This document shows, piece by piece, positions 17,412 to 24,580 of a stretch of 40,284 bases of DNA. The notes below the pieces were generated by a model. That model worked only from the letters and a program-made list of their open reading frames with translations, searched no databases and was not told where the DNA came from. The position numbers and the translations under genes are program-made. Position 1 is the first letter of the stretch. Each line of letters begins with the position of its first letter. The stretch comes from Bradyrhizobium hipponense (GTDB lineage Bacteria > Pseudomonadota > Alphaproteobacteria > Rhizobiales > Xanthobacteraceae), in contig NZ_VSTH01000113.1 of the NCBI RefSeq assembly GCF_008123965.1, positions 1 through 40,284 of the forward strand, written 5' to 3'.

Positions 17412-18689
17412 TCAGGCCGGTTCGCGGGTCAGGATCAGCGAGGCGTTCTGGCCGCCGAAGCCGAACGAGTTCGACATCACCGCGGTGACGCGGGCATCGC
17501 GCGCCGTGTTGGCGACGACGTCGAACAGGATGGTGGGATCCGGAGTCTCGTAGTTGATCGTGGGCGGAATGCGCTGATGCTCCAGGGTGAGCAGCGAGAA
17601 GATCGCCTCCACCGCGCCGGCGGCCGAGATGGTGTGGCCGACCATCGACTTGTTCGAGGTGACCGGAATCTTCTGCACGAGCTCACCGAACACGGCCGAT
17701 GTCGTGTTGAATTCCATCTTGTCGTTTTCGGGCGTCGCGGTGCCGTGCGCGTTGATATGGTCGATCTGGCCCGGCTCCATGCCGGCATCGGCCAGCGTCT
17801 TCTTCATGCAGCCGATGATCGGCTTGCCGTCGGGCGACGAGCGGGTGCGATGGAAGGAATCGGTGAGCTCGCCGCAGCCGGCGATCACGCCGAGGATCTT
17901 TGCGCCGCGCGCGGTTGCGGCTTCGTAGCTTTCGAGCACCAGGGCGCCGGCGCCCTCGGCCATGACAAAACCGTCGCGGTTCTTGGAGAAGGGGCGGGAA
18001 GCGGCTTGCGGCGGCTCGTTCTGGGTCGACAGCGCCGAGAGCAGCGAGAAGCGCACCAATGCTTCAGGGTTCACCGTGCCGTCGGTTGCCACGCACAGCG
18101 CGGCATCGGTCTCGCCGCGGCGGATCGCCTCGACGCCGAGCTGGATCGAGGTCGCGCCCGAGGCGCAGGCGGTCGAGAGCGAGATCGGCGAGCCCTTGGT
18201 GCCGAAGGCTTCGGCGAGGTGGGCGGCCACCGAGCCGAACATGAAGCGGTGATGATAGGCGGTGAACTTGCCGCCGCCGGAGATGCGCAGGAGATCGTCG
18301 TAGTTGAAGTCGAGCTTGCCGACGACGCGGCCGAGTTCGCGGCGCTGCGGCCATTCGACCTCGACCGGCGCAACTGCCAGGAACAGCGGGCCCGGGAAAT
18401 CGCCCTTGGCGCCGATGCCGGCCTGGTCGAGCGCTTCCTGCGTGACCAGCTCGGCCATCCGCTCGGACAGCGCGGTGGAAGAGAACGGATCGACACTGAC
18501 GAAATCGACGGTGCCGGCCATGGTGGTCCTCAGCCCATCGACCGGAAAGCGCGTGATGGTGCGGATGCCGGATTCGCCGGCGACGAGCTTCGACCAATTG
18601 TCGGCCTTGCCGGCGCCGAGAGAGGTCATGATGCCCATGCCGGTGACGACGACGACGGGACGTCCGAGTTTGTCGCGTGGTGCAGTCAT
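17412..18689 (-). CDS. fabF1XL: 3-oxoacyl-ACP synthase, catalytic partner (FabF1XL)
   Basis: A 425-residue beta-ketoacyl-ACP synthase with a complete KS active site: nucleophile Cys175 in LSTACASG, His315 in NAHGTATPEND and His352 in NKSMVGHTISAAGA, with Lys347 before it. It performs Claisen condensations that elongate the acyl chain on AcpXL. It sits between fabF2XL (15-base gap) and lpxXL. The neighbouring synthase lacks the nucleophile, so this is the condensing subunit of the pair. Confidence 0.92.
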   Translation of the reverse strand: MTAPRDKLGRPVVVVTGMGIMTSLGAGKADNWSKLVAGESGIRTITRFPVDGLRTTMAGTVDFVSVDPFSSTALSERMAELVTQEALDQAGIGAKGDFPGPLFLAVAPVEVEWPQRRELGRVVGKLDFNYDDLLRISGGGKFTAYHHRFMFGSVAAHLAEAFGTKGSPISLSTACASGATSIQLGVEAIRRGETDAALCVATDGTVNPEALVRFSLLSALSTQNEPPQAASRPFSKNRDGFVMAEGAGALVLESYEAATARGAKILGVIAGCGELTDSFHRTRSSPDGKPIIGCMKKTLADAGMEPGQIDHINAHGTATPENDKMEFNTTSAVFGELVQKIPVTSNKSMVGHTISAAGAVEAIFSLLTLEHQRIPPTINYETPDPTILFDVVANTARDARVTAVMSNSFGFGGQNASLILTREPA

Positions 18690-18704
18690 GTATCCCCGCT
18701 CGCG

Positions 18705-19913
18705 TTAGCTAACCGCTTCGACCAGCGCCATGCCTTCGCCGCGCCAGTGTCCGGCTCCCACCACCACGATCTGGGTGGGGGCGCCCTGCATTTCAATCTC
18801 GGTCCCGGTCGAATCGTTCGGCGGAAACAGCGCGCCGCGCGAGATCGACAGCGCAGCAAGCGCCAACCCCAGCGGGAATTGCGTCTCCATGGTGTGGCCG
18901 AACATCGTGCCGGTCGAGCGCACCGGAAAGTCGGTATGGCGCTTTAGAAATCCGCGTTCTTCGGACGTGGCCGGCTCCGCGCCGGTTGCACCGGTGATGA
19001 TCGCGCCCTTGCCCTCGCGCTTGGGCAGTTGCGCCCACAGCTTCTCGAGCGTCGCAGCCATTTCGCCGGGTTGCTTGCGCCGGGCGAGATCGGCGACGAC
19101 GCTCGCGAGCCTGGCGAACGGTTTTGCGCCGCGCGCTTCGGCATGAGCCTTGGATTCCAGCACCAGGAACGCGCCGGCCGAGCCGAGCGCGAAGCCGGCG
19201 CGTTCCTTGCGTGCCCAGACGGGCGCGAACTTGTCCTTCAGATTGAAGTCGCCGAATTCGTAGAGGACGAGCAAGTCCTTGCGCTCGCCATTATGCGAGC
19301 CGCCGACCAGCGCAATGTCACTCTCGCCCGAGGCGATCCGCGCCAGCGCGATGCGCGCGGCATCGGCGCCCGCGACCTCTTCGCCCATGAAGGTGCGCGA
19401 GGTGCCGCCGAGTCCGTGCACGATGGCGATGTTGCCGGCAAGCAGGTTGGAGAGCTGGGCCAAAAACAGCGTCGGCCGCAGATCGCTCATCAGGCGCTCG
19501 TTGAGGAAGCCGGGCGCATTGGCGCCCTTGGCCTCGGCCGTGAGCACGCCGGTATCGACATTGAGATCGCGCTCGCCGCCGCCGGCGGCGACCACCATGT
19601 CGATCTTCGACAGAATGTCCTTGTTGCCCTTGATCCCTGCGGAATCCAGCGCCAGCCCCGCGGCATAGGTGCCGATGCGCTGCCAGGCCTCCATCTGCCG
19701 CTGGTCACCCTTCTTCGGGATCTGGCTGTCGAAGCTGACCGGCATCAGCGGATGCACGACGTAGGGTGCAAAGCCGTTCTCGTCGACATTGATGCGCTTG
19801 TCCTGGAGCGCTGCCCAGTTGGCGTCCAGCCCCTCACCGAGCGAGGTGGCAAGCCCAATGCCGGTGATCCAGACTTCGGTCTGGCCGGGCTTCGAAACGG
19901 GGGTCTCGGTCAT
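18705..19913 (-). CDS. fabF2XL: KS-like protein without active-site Cys (FabF2XL)
   Basis: A 402-residue thiolase-fold protein related to FabF. The stretch that should read TACASG reads TFMGEE (Met176 at the nucleophile position), and the NAHGT loop is not conserved. A C-terminal GTMFGHTMETQ retains only one His-containing loop. It therefore cannot condense by itself and looks like the chain-length-factor subunits of type II polyketide synthases. Rhizobial acpXL clusters carry this gene next to fabF1XL. Its start overlaps the fabZ-type stop by four bases (ATGA), indicating tight translational coupling. Confidence 0.88.
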   Translation of the reverse strand: MTETPVSKPGQTEVWITGIGLATSLGEGLDANWAALQDKRINVDENGFAPYVVHPLMPVSFDSQIPKKGDQRQMEAWQRIGTYAAGLALDSAGIKGNKDILSKIDMVVAAGGGERDLNVDTGVLTAEAKGANAPGFLNERLMSDLRPTLFLAQLSNLLAGNIAIVHGLGGTSRTFMGEEVAGADAARIALARIASGESDIALVGGSHNGERKDLLVLYEFGDFNLKDKFAPVWARKERAGFALGSAGAFLVLESKAHAEARGAKPFARLASVVADLARRKQPGEMAATLEKLWAQLPKREGKGAIITGATGAEPATSEERGFLKRHTDFPVRSTGTMFGHTMETQFPLGLALAALSISRGALFPPNDSTGTEIEMQGAPTQIVVVGAGHWRGEGMALVEAVS

Positions 19914-20380
19914 GGCGACACAGTCTGTTGCGGAAAACCGACGCGCTTGGCGATCGCGTCCATGTGGGAGCGCATATCCGCGTTGGGGAAGGGGATCAAA
20001 GTGAAGGTGAGCGTCGAATTCGCGCGTAGCTTGCCGCCGACCCTGATCTTGGCTTCGGTCATGGCGTAGCCCGAGCCCTCGTGGACGAGGCCCGCCTCGA
20101 TGCTCATGAGCTCGCCGGGGAGGACCGAGCCGCGCACCTTGGCTTCCTTCACGGCCGCGAGGATCGGCATGCGCTCGAACTTCAGCACGCCAAGCAGAAG
20201 CCAGCCCGAGGCCTGCGCCATCGATTCGATCAGGAGCACGCCGGGCATCAGCGGATAACCCGGGAAGTGCCCTTCGAAGACGGTGCTCTCCATCGGGACC
20301 TGCGCTTCGACAGCGATCTTCTTCTCGTCGACGTTGAGGCCGACGATGCGATCGATCATGTGGAAGTATTCGAGTTGCAT
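19910..20380 (-). CDS. fabZXL: 3-hydroxyacyl-ACP dehydratase (FabZXL)
   Basis: A 156-residue hot-dog-fold dehydratase with the FabZ active site FEGHFPGYPLMPGVLLIESM (His38, Glu52). It dehydrates 3-hydroxyacyl-AcpXL intermediates during very-long-chain fatty acid synthesis. The start giving MQLEYFHMIDRI is preferred over a longer frame opening at 20416, which would run back into acpXL and adds Arg/Ala-rich sequence. Its stop overlaps the fabF2XL start. Confidence 0.9.
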   Translation of the reverse strand: MQLEYFHMIDRIVGLNVDEKKIAVEAQVPMESTVFEGHFPGYPLMPGVLLIESMAQASGWLLLGVLKFERMPILAAVKEAKVRGSVLPGELMSIEAGLVHEGSGYAMTEAKIRVGGKLRANSTLTFTLIPFPNADMRSHMDAIAKRVGFPQQTVSP

Positions 20381-20390
20381 GACCGCGCGC

Positions 20391-20678
20391 TTAGGCGCTC
20401 GCGCCCTTGGCCGCAACCAGTTCGTCGATGCGAGCGCAAAGATTCTTCAGCACGAAATACTGCTCGGTGGTCGCCTTGCCGTCGTTGACCTCCTGGGTCC
20501 ACTTTTCCAGCGGCAGCTTGATGCCGAACTGCTTGTCGATCGCGAACGCGATGTCCAGGAAATCGAGGCTGTCGATGCCGAGGTCATCGATGGCATGGCT
20601 ATCCGGCGTGATCGTGTCGCGAGGGATGTCGCAGGTTTCAGCGATGATCGTAGCGACCTGATCGAATGTGGAGGACAT
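20391..20678 (-). CDS. acpXL: Acyl carrier protein AcpXL
   Basis: A 95-residue acyl carrier protein. DDLGIDSLDFLD contains the Ser37 that receives 4'-phosphopantetheine. The C-terminal extension beyond the ~78 residues of a standard ACP (WTQEVNDGKATTEQYF onwards) is typical of AcpXL, the dedicated carrier of 27-hydroxy-C28 and similar chains for lipid A. It is the first gene of the operon. A TACAAT-like -10 lies on the minus strand at 20696-20701, about 20 bases before the ATG, but no good -35 is visible. Confidence 0.92.
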   Translation of the reverse strand: MSSTFDQVATIIAETCDIPRDTITPDSHAIDDLGIDSLDFLDIAFAIDKQFGIKLPLEKWTQEVNDGKATTEQYFVLKNLCARIDELVAAKGASA

Positions 20679-20901
20679 CACTAAGCCTTTGATATATTGT
20701 AGGTATTTGAAGATGTTCCAGAGCGGAACGGTGGGTGGGCATCGCGCCCCGAGTGACGCCCTCAAATCCCCCTCTGGCCGGGTCGAAAGCCCGTATATCG
20801 GAGCGCCGCCCCGAGTTCAATGGAGCCGGGCCGGGACCGGGGGCAGCCTGGGGATGCCTGTTATCGGGGCTGCGAAGCGAGTCGTCGGGGCGGGGGTATG
20901 C

Positions 20902-21243
20902 CTAGATATGCGGCGTCGTGATCTTGACGCAGTCGCGCCGGCCCATCAACACGCAATCCTGGGTCCGGCGCAAGTCGGCGATGCTGACTGCGAGCCAGAT
21001 CCCGATCGCAGTCAGCGCGATGGTGAAGGCGAGCGCGGCGATGTTGGCGAGCATGCGGCGACGGAAATCGTCCTGCTCCGCGCGGGGCTGCTCGTAGCGC
21101 GACAGGTCGAGCGGCTCGGGTGTCGCGTGCAGCGGCTGCACCGTTCCGCCGCCCCGCCGGATTGGCGTGGGGGATGCCGTGCGCGGCCTGAACTGGAGCA
21201 CCCGGTGCTCCTCGTCCGAGGTTATGGGCCGCTGGGTCTTCAT
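20902..21243 (-). CDS. Small single-span hypothetical membrane protein
   Basis: A 113-residue protein. The N-terminal ~65 residues are polar and Pro/Arg-rich (cytoplasmic by the positive-inside rule). One strong membrane helix, IAALAFTIALTAIGIWLAV, spans about residues 67-86, and a short tail with two Cys (QDCVLMGRRDC) would lie in the periplasm. No family is recognised. The two Cys could form a disulfide or bind a ligand. The 223 bases between it and acpXL hold no other gene that I can support. Confidence 0.7.
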   Translation of the reverse strand: MKTQRPITSDEEHRVLQFRPRTASPTPIRRGGGTVQPLHATPEPLDLSRYEQPRAEQDDFRRRMLANIAALAFTIALTAIGIWLAVSIADLRRTQDCVLMGRRDCVKITTPHI

Positions 21244-21545
21244 GGCGCGGGGATCACTCCGAAGCAGCGATTTTTAGATAGCACACGTCACACAGGCGTT
21301 GCAGAAAATCTTCTCAACGCGCACGTGCATTGCGATTTCACACCATCTTGAACTTGCAGGTGACGCCGCGATGGATCGCGGAATGGTGTCATCGGCGGGT
21401 TGCGTTGCAACAACAGTCGCCGCGGAATATGCGCGGCCGGTCGGCGAACATCCGCGGGCCGCTCGGATTTTGCGGTCGCAGCGCTCATGCCATAATCCGC
21501 GAAATCGGGACCGCCTGTCGCGATCATTTGAGGAGCCCTTCGACC
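21244..21545. other. 302-bp intergenic region with a stem-loop
   Basis: No coding frame with plausible composition is seen. A perfect 7-bp stem, CCGCGAT-GG-ATCGCGG, lies at 21366-21381. It is flanked by CACCAT at 21341-21346 and ATGGTG at 21383-21388, which could extend the structure. The region separates two divergent genes and must hold promoters for both. GAGGAG upstream of the ParB-like ATG is its likely ribosome binding site, though somewhat far. Confidence 0.5.
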
Positions 21546-22169
21546 ATGACCAATACGCGCGAGCCGAGAGTCCATCCGGTGCCAATCCTGTCGCTCCGGC
21601 CGACGCAGATGACGGTCGGCATGCGCGAGGTCAAGGAGAAGCGCCAACGCTGGCGCGAGCATGGCAAGAAGAAGCAGTCCGAACTGCTCGGCACCCACAT
21701 GATCCCGGTCGTGCACGGCCCCGACGAGCGCTATTACGTGATCGACCATCATCATCTCGGCCGCGCGCTGCACGACGAGGGCATCAAGGAGGTGCTGGTG
21801 ACGGTGGTCGGCGACCTCAGGATGGTCGAGCGCGAGGCGTTCTGGGGCGTGATGGACAACAAGCGCTGGGTCTATCCTTACGACGCCAAGGGCGAGCGGC
21901 GGCCGTTCCGCGACCTGCCGAAATCGGTCACCGATCTCAAGGACGATCCGTTCCGCAGCCTCGCCGGTGAGGTCCGCCGCATGGGCGGCTTCGCCAAGGA
22001 CACCACGCCGTTCTCCGAATTCCTGTGGGCCGACTATCTGCGCCGCAAGCTGCCGCGCAAGGCGGTCGACGCTAATTTCGATAAGGCGCTGGAGAAGGCG
22101 ATGTCGGCTGCCAAGAGTAAGGATGCGATCTATCTGCCCGGCTGGTGCGGACCCGCGCAGGACGATTAG
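21546..22169 (+). CDS. ParB-like (ParBc_2) protein
   Basis: A 207-residue ParB-superfamily protein of the short, stand-alone type. VHPVPILSLRPTQMTVGMREV and VIDHHHLGRALHDEGI correspond to the ParB/Srx-fold core, with the conserved G-x-H/D-H-R-type segment replaced by DHHHLGRAL. FAKDTTPFSEFLWADYLR is a later conserved block. There is no helix-turn-helix or dimerisation domain as in chromosomal ParB, and no parA neighbour. Its role is unknown. The ParB/Srx fold binds nucleotides or acts as a nuclease in some relatives. Confidence 0.8.
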   Translation: MTNTREPRVHPVPILSLRPTQMTVGMREVKEKRQRWREHGKKKQSELLGTHMIPVVHGPDERYYVIDHHHLGRALHDEGIKEVLVTVVGDLRMVEREAFWGVMDNKRWVYPYDAKGERRPFRDLPKSVTDLKDDPFRSLAGEVRRMGGFAKDTTPFSEFLWADYLRRKLPRKAVDANFDKALEKAMSAAKSKDAIYLPGWCGPAQDD

Positions 22170-22435
22170 GGCGTGCTTGCCGCGGGGACCTTCGGCCCGC
22201 GGTGCTAGAAGGGTTCCGGCCTCGGAAGGGTAATAAGCCGGGGCCGCTTCTTGGCCGTAGCGTGGGCATCGGCGCCGAGGCCGGCGCGGACACGCTTGAT
22301 TTGCCGCAAATTCTCTCCGGTGCGGACCGCTAAGGTCTGCAGGCATGATTGCCGAACCAGCGTGCGCCTGTCGTCGAAGTGCCAGACGGGTTGCTCAGGT
22401 GGGCTCCAAGTCGTGCGGACCCCGGAGACCTCACC

Positions 22436-22603
22436 ATGAGCGCCGTCTTTCGCATTGTCTTTATCGTTGCCGGTGCCATTACCGCGCTGTTCGTTGCGCG
22501 TGATGCCCTGAACTTCACGATCATCCAGACTTTCGTCGCCGTTCTGCTCGTTACCGCCATCGTCGGTGTCGGCAGTTTCTGGGGTCAATGGCGTAAGACC
22601 TGA
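22436..22603 (+). CDS. Small two-span hypothetical membrane protein
   Basis: A 55-residue protein with two hydrophobic segments (about residues 4-22 and 28-48) and a basic C-terminal WRKT. The ATG has GGAGA eight bases upstream. No family is recognised. It is convergent with the following hypothetical gene, 50 bases apart. The 266 bases before it contain a GC-rich stretch and one doubtful minus-strand frame. Confidence 0.6.
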   Translation: MSAVFRIVFIVAGAITALFVARDALNFTIIQTFVAVLLVTAIVGVGSFWGQWRKT

Positions 22604-22653
22604 GCGACACGCCGCGCCTCGCGTCGCCTGCGCCACGGAGAGACGTGTTCGCT

Positions 22654-23616
22654 TCAAGCAGCCGCGTCGCGATCGATTTTCCGCAAGCGCACGAAGGCGG
22701 CCCAGGCCCGCGGATATTCCTTGTCCGTGGGATCAATCGCAAGCAGCGCGCGGCATGCTTCCTTGATCTCCTCAGGCGAAGGACGCTTGGTCGGAACGCC
22801 GGATGATTTCGCTTCCTCCCAGCGAGCCTCGATATCTCTCGCGAAAGCCAGGGCCTCAGCGCTCGTCCGCATCTGCGTCGATTTCGCCAGCGCATGGCCC
22901 GGCGGGAACGTTGGCCATGTGGCCGGCGGCTGGTCGACACGCCACGTCAGTTCATCTCCCTGGGATGCCTCCGCGCCCGAACGTGAATGCTGCGCTGCTG
23001 GCGTCCATCCTGCCCCTGCCGAAGCTAATGAGCCGGCCGATCTCGGCGCGGCTGCCGAACCGGGCGCGACTGCCGCTGTCTGTCCAGCCAGCTGGCCAAG
23101 CTGTTGTTCCATTGTCCCGCCGCCGGACTTGGGGATGATTTTTTCGACAGTCTTGATCATCAACAGCGCGCCCGGCGATATCAGCGTCTTCTGGTCGGCA
23201 ATTTTATCGTCGGCCGCGGTTGGGCAGGGCCTGTACGCAGAGCGCTGCGACGTGATCCGGCCGTCGTCGTCGATACGGGCAAAATCGATCGCGACCGTGT
23301 AAACGAAGGCGGTCTCGACATACTGCCTCTCTTTATCCATCGCCTTCACGGAGCCGCACACGTATCTTGCCTGGTCTGCTTCGACCGTTCGTAGGCCGTT
23401 GAAGTGAGCTGAATTCGGCGCGATGAGAACACGTGAAACGGCGGCCCGCGCCTTGCCATGCTCCGATTCCAACATGCTCCATATTTCGTTGGCGTTGATG
23501 GCGTCGGGCTGAAAGTTCCATGCGTATCCGGCCGCGAAGAACGCTGCGCCAACGCAGGTCGCGATAACAAATGCCCGAACGTTCACGAGACGGCCCCCTC
23601 TGCAGGCACGACTCAT
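22654..23616 (-). CDS. Hypothetical protein with N-terminal membrane anchor
   Basis: A 320-residue protein of no family I recognise. A single N-terminal hydrophobic segment (FVIATCVGAAFFAAGYAW, about residues 16-33) could be an uncleaved signal anchor. Residues ~40-150 look like a folded periplasmic domain (two Cys in VCGSV and RPCP). Residues ~175-235 are Ala/Gly/Pro/Ser-rich linker, and a helical C-terminal region follows (SAEALAFARDIEARWEEAK, EEIKEACRALLAIDPTDKEYPRAW). An alternative GTG start at 23586 has a better Shine-Dalgarno (AGAGGGGG). Codon use is somewhat less GC-biased in the N-terminal half than in flanking genes. Confidence 0.7.
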   Translation of the reverse strand: MSRACRGGRLVNVRAFVIATCVGAAFFAAGYAWNFQPDAINANEIWSMLESEHGKARAAVSRVLIAPNSAHFNGLRTVEADQARYVCGSVKAMDKERQYVETAFVYTVAIDFARIDDDGRITSQRSAYRPCPTAADDKIADQKTLISPGALLMIKTVEKIIPKSGGGTMEQQLGQLAGQTAAVAPGSAAAPRSAGSLASAGAGWTPAAQHSRSGAEASQGDELTWRVDQPPATWPTFPPGHALAKSTQMRTSAEALAFARDIEARWEEAKSSGVPTKRPSPEEIKEACRALLAIDPTDKEYPRAWAAFVRLRKIDRDAAA

Positions 23617-23717
23617 CCGCGTCTCCGGTGACGGAAACTGTGCAAGTTGTGCCGAAGTGTTTGTGCTAGTTGAGGGTGAGTTTCTTAATAAACCGTGTAC
23701 GATTGCGAAAACCTAGA

Positions 23718-23736
23718 GTTCCCGTTAAACGGGAAC
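23718..23736. terminator. Perfect hairpin between two minus-strand genes
   Basis: GTTCCCG-TTAAA-CGGGAAC is a perfect 7-bp stem with a 5-base loop, 54 bases after the stop of the AhpD-like gene on the minus strand. A second GC-rich hairpin (GCCGGC repeated around 23742-23757) lies between it and that stop. On the minus strand the stem is followed by TCTAGGTTTT, so a weak intrinsic terminator is possible. Alternatively the palindrome could be an operator for the next gene, which starts 102 bases further on. Confidence 0.45.
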
Positions 23737-23789
23737 CCGCCCGCCGGCGTTGCCGGCGACTCCCTTACTTTCGCGCTCGAGGCGGTCGG

Positions 23790-24377
23790 TCATTTCTTCG
23801 GCAGGCGTCCCATCAGATAGAACTCGTCGTTCGGCCGCATGCCGGTGAAATTCGCCAGCCGGTTCGACAGCGCGAAGAAAGCGGAGATGGCGGCGATGTC
23901 CCAGATGTCGTCGTCGCTGAAGCCGTGCGGCTCAAGCGTAGCGAAATCCTCCTCCGAGATCCGCTGTGCATCCGCTGAGACCTTCATCGCGAAATCGAGC
24001 ATCGCCTGCTGCCGAGGCGTGATGTCGGCCTTGCGGTAATTCACCGCGATCTGGTCGGCGATCAGCGGGTTCTTGGCGCGGATGCGCAGGATCGCACCGT
24101 GCGCGATTACGCAATACTGGCATTGATTGGCTGCCGAGGTCGCGACCACGATCATCTCGCGCTCGGCCTTGGTGAGGCCGCCGTCCTTCTCCATCAGCGC
24201 GTCGTGATAGGCAAAGAATGCGCGGAATTCGTCGGGACGATAGGCCAGCGTCAAAAACACGTTCGGCACGAAACCGCTCTTCTCCTGCACCGAAAGAAGC
24301 CGCGTGCGAATGTCCTCCGGCAGCGTGTCGAGGGCGGGGGCGGGGAAGCGTTGCGTGGCGGGCTTTGTCATGGGCAT
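23790..24377 (-). CDS. AhpD-like / carboxymuconolactone decarboxylase family peroxidase-related protein
   Basis: A 195-residue CMD/AhpD-fold protein. NQCQYCVIAHGAIL contains the C-x2-C pair and nearby His of AhpD-like alkylhydroperoxidases, in the helix where the redox centre lies. FVPNVFLTLAYRPD and SRLAN-type surroundings match the uncharacterised peroxidase-related enzyme subgroup. Its likely function is thiol-dependent peroxide reduction in the cytoplasm. GGAA lies just before the chosen ATG; another ATG is two codons later, and the frame is open upstream to 24428. Confidence 0.85.
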   Translation of the reverse strand: MPMTKPATQRFPAPALDTLPEDIRTRLLSVQEKSGFVPNVFLTLAYRPDEFRAFFAYHDALMEKDGGLTKAEREMIVVATSAANQCQYCVIAHGAILRIRAKNPLIADQIAVNYRKADITPRQQAMLDFAMKVSADAQRISEEDFATLEPHGFSDDDIWDIAAISAFFALSNRLANFTGMRPNDEFYLMGRLPKK

Positions 24378-24477
24378 GTTTTCCGGATTGCAGCCGGCAA
24401 ACATAGTCGATGCGGGCGGCCTGCTCAACGTGCCCGCTACAAGGCCAATTGAAGAAACGGCACCGTGGCCCTTGCCC

Positions 24478-24557
24478 CGTCATTGCGAGCGCAGCGAAGC
24501 AATCCAGCGTCTGCCCCCGGAGGGATTCTGGATTGCTTCGCTGCGCTCGCAATGACG
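24478..24557. repeat. Perfect 30-bp inverted repeat, 20-bp loop
   Basis: The left arm at 24478-24507 begins CGTCATTGCGAGCGCAGCGA. The right arm at 24528-24557 is its exact reverse complement, ending CTGCGCTCGCAATGACG. The loop is 20 bases. This is a dispersed palindromic element I recognise from Bradyrhizobium intergenic regions. It lies between the HerA-like gene stop and the AhpD-like gene start, both minus strand, and would end or stabilise the herA transcript as a very strong hairpin. Confidence 0.92.
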
Positions 24558-24580
24558 AAGTTGGGGAAACGAGCGCGGCT

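Noticed and set aside
22205..22330. Minus-strand frame of about 40 codons ending in RPRLITLPRPEPF
   Set aside because: Codon composition is fairly gene-like, but no good start codon or ribosome binding site precedes it and no family is recognised. It could be a small gene or the end of a decayed one, and the support is too weak to list.
24478..24557. CRISPR or insertion-sequence end
   Set aside because: Only one arm pair is present, with no spacers, no repeated units, no transposase and no target-site duplication visible.
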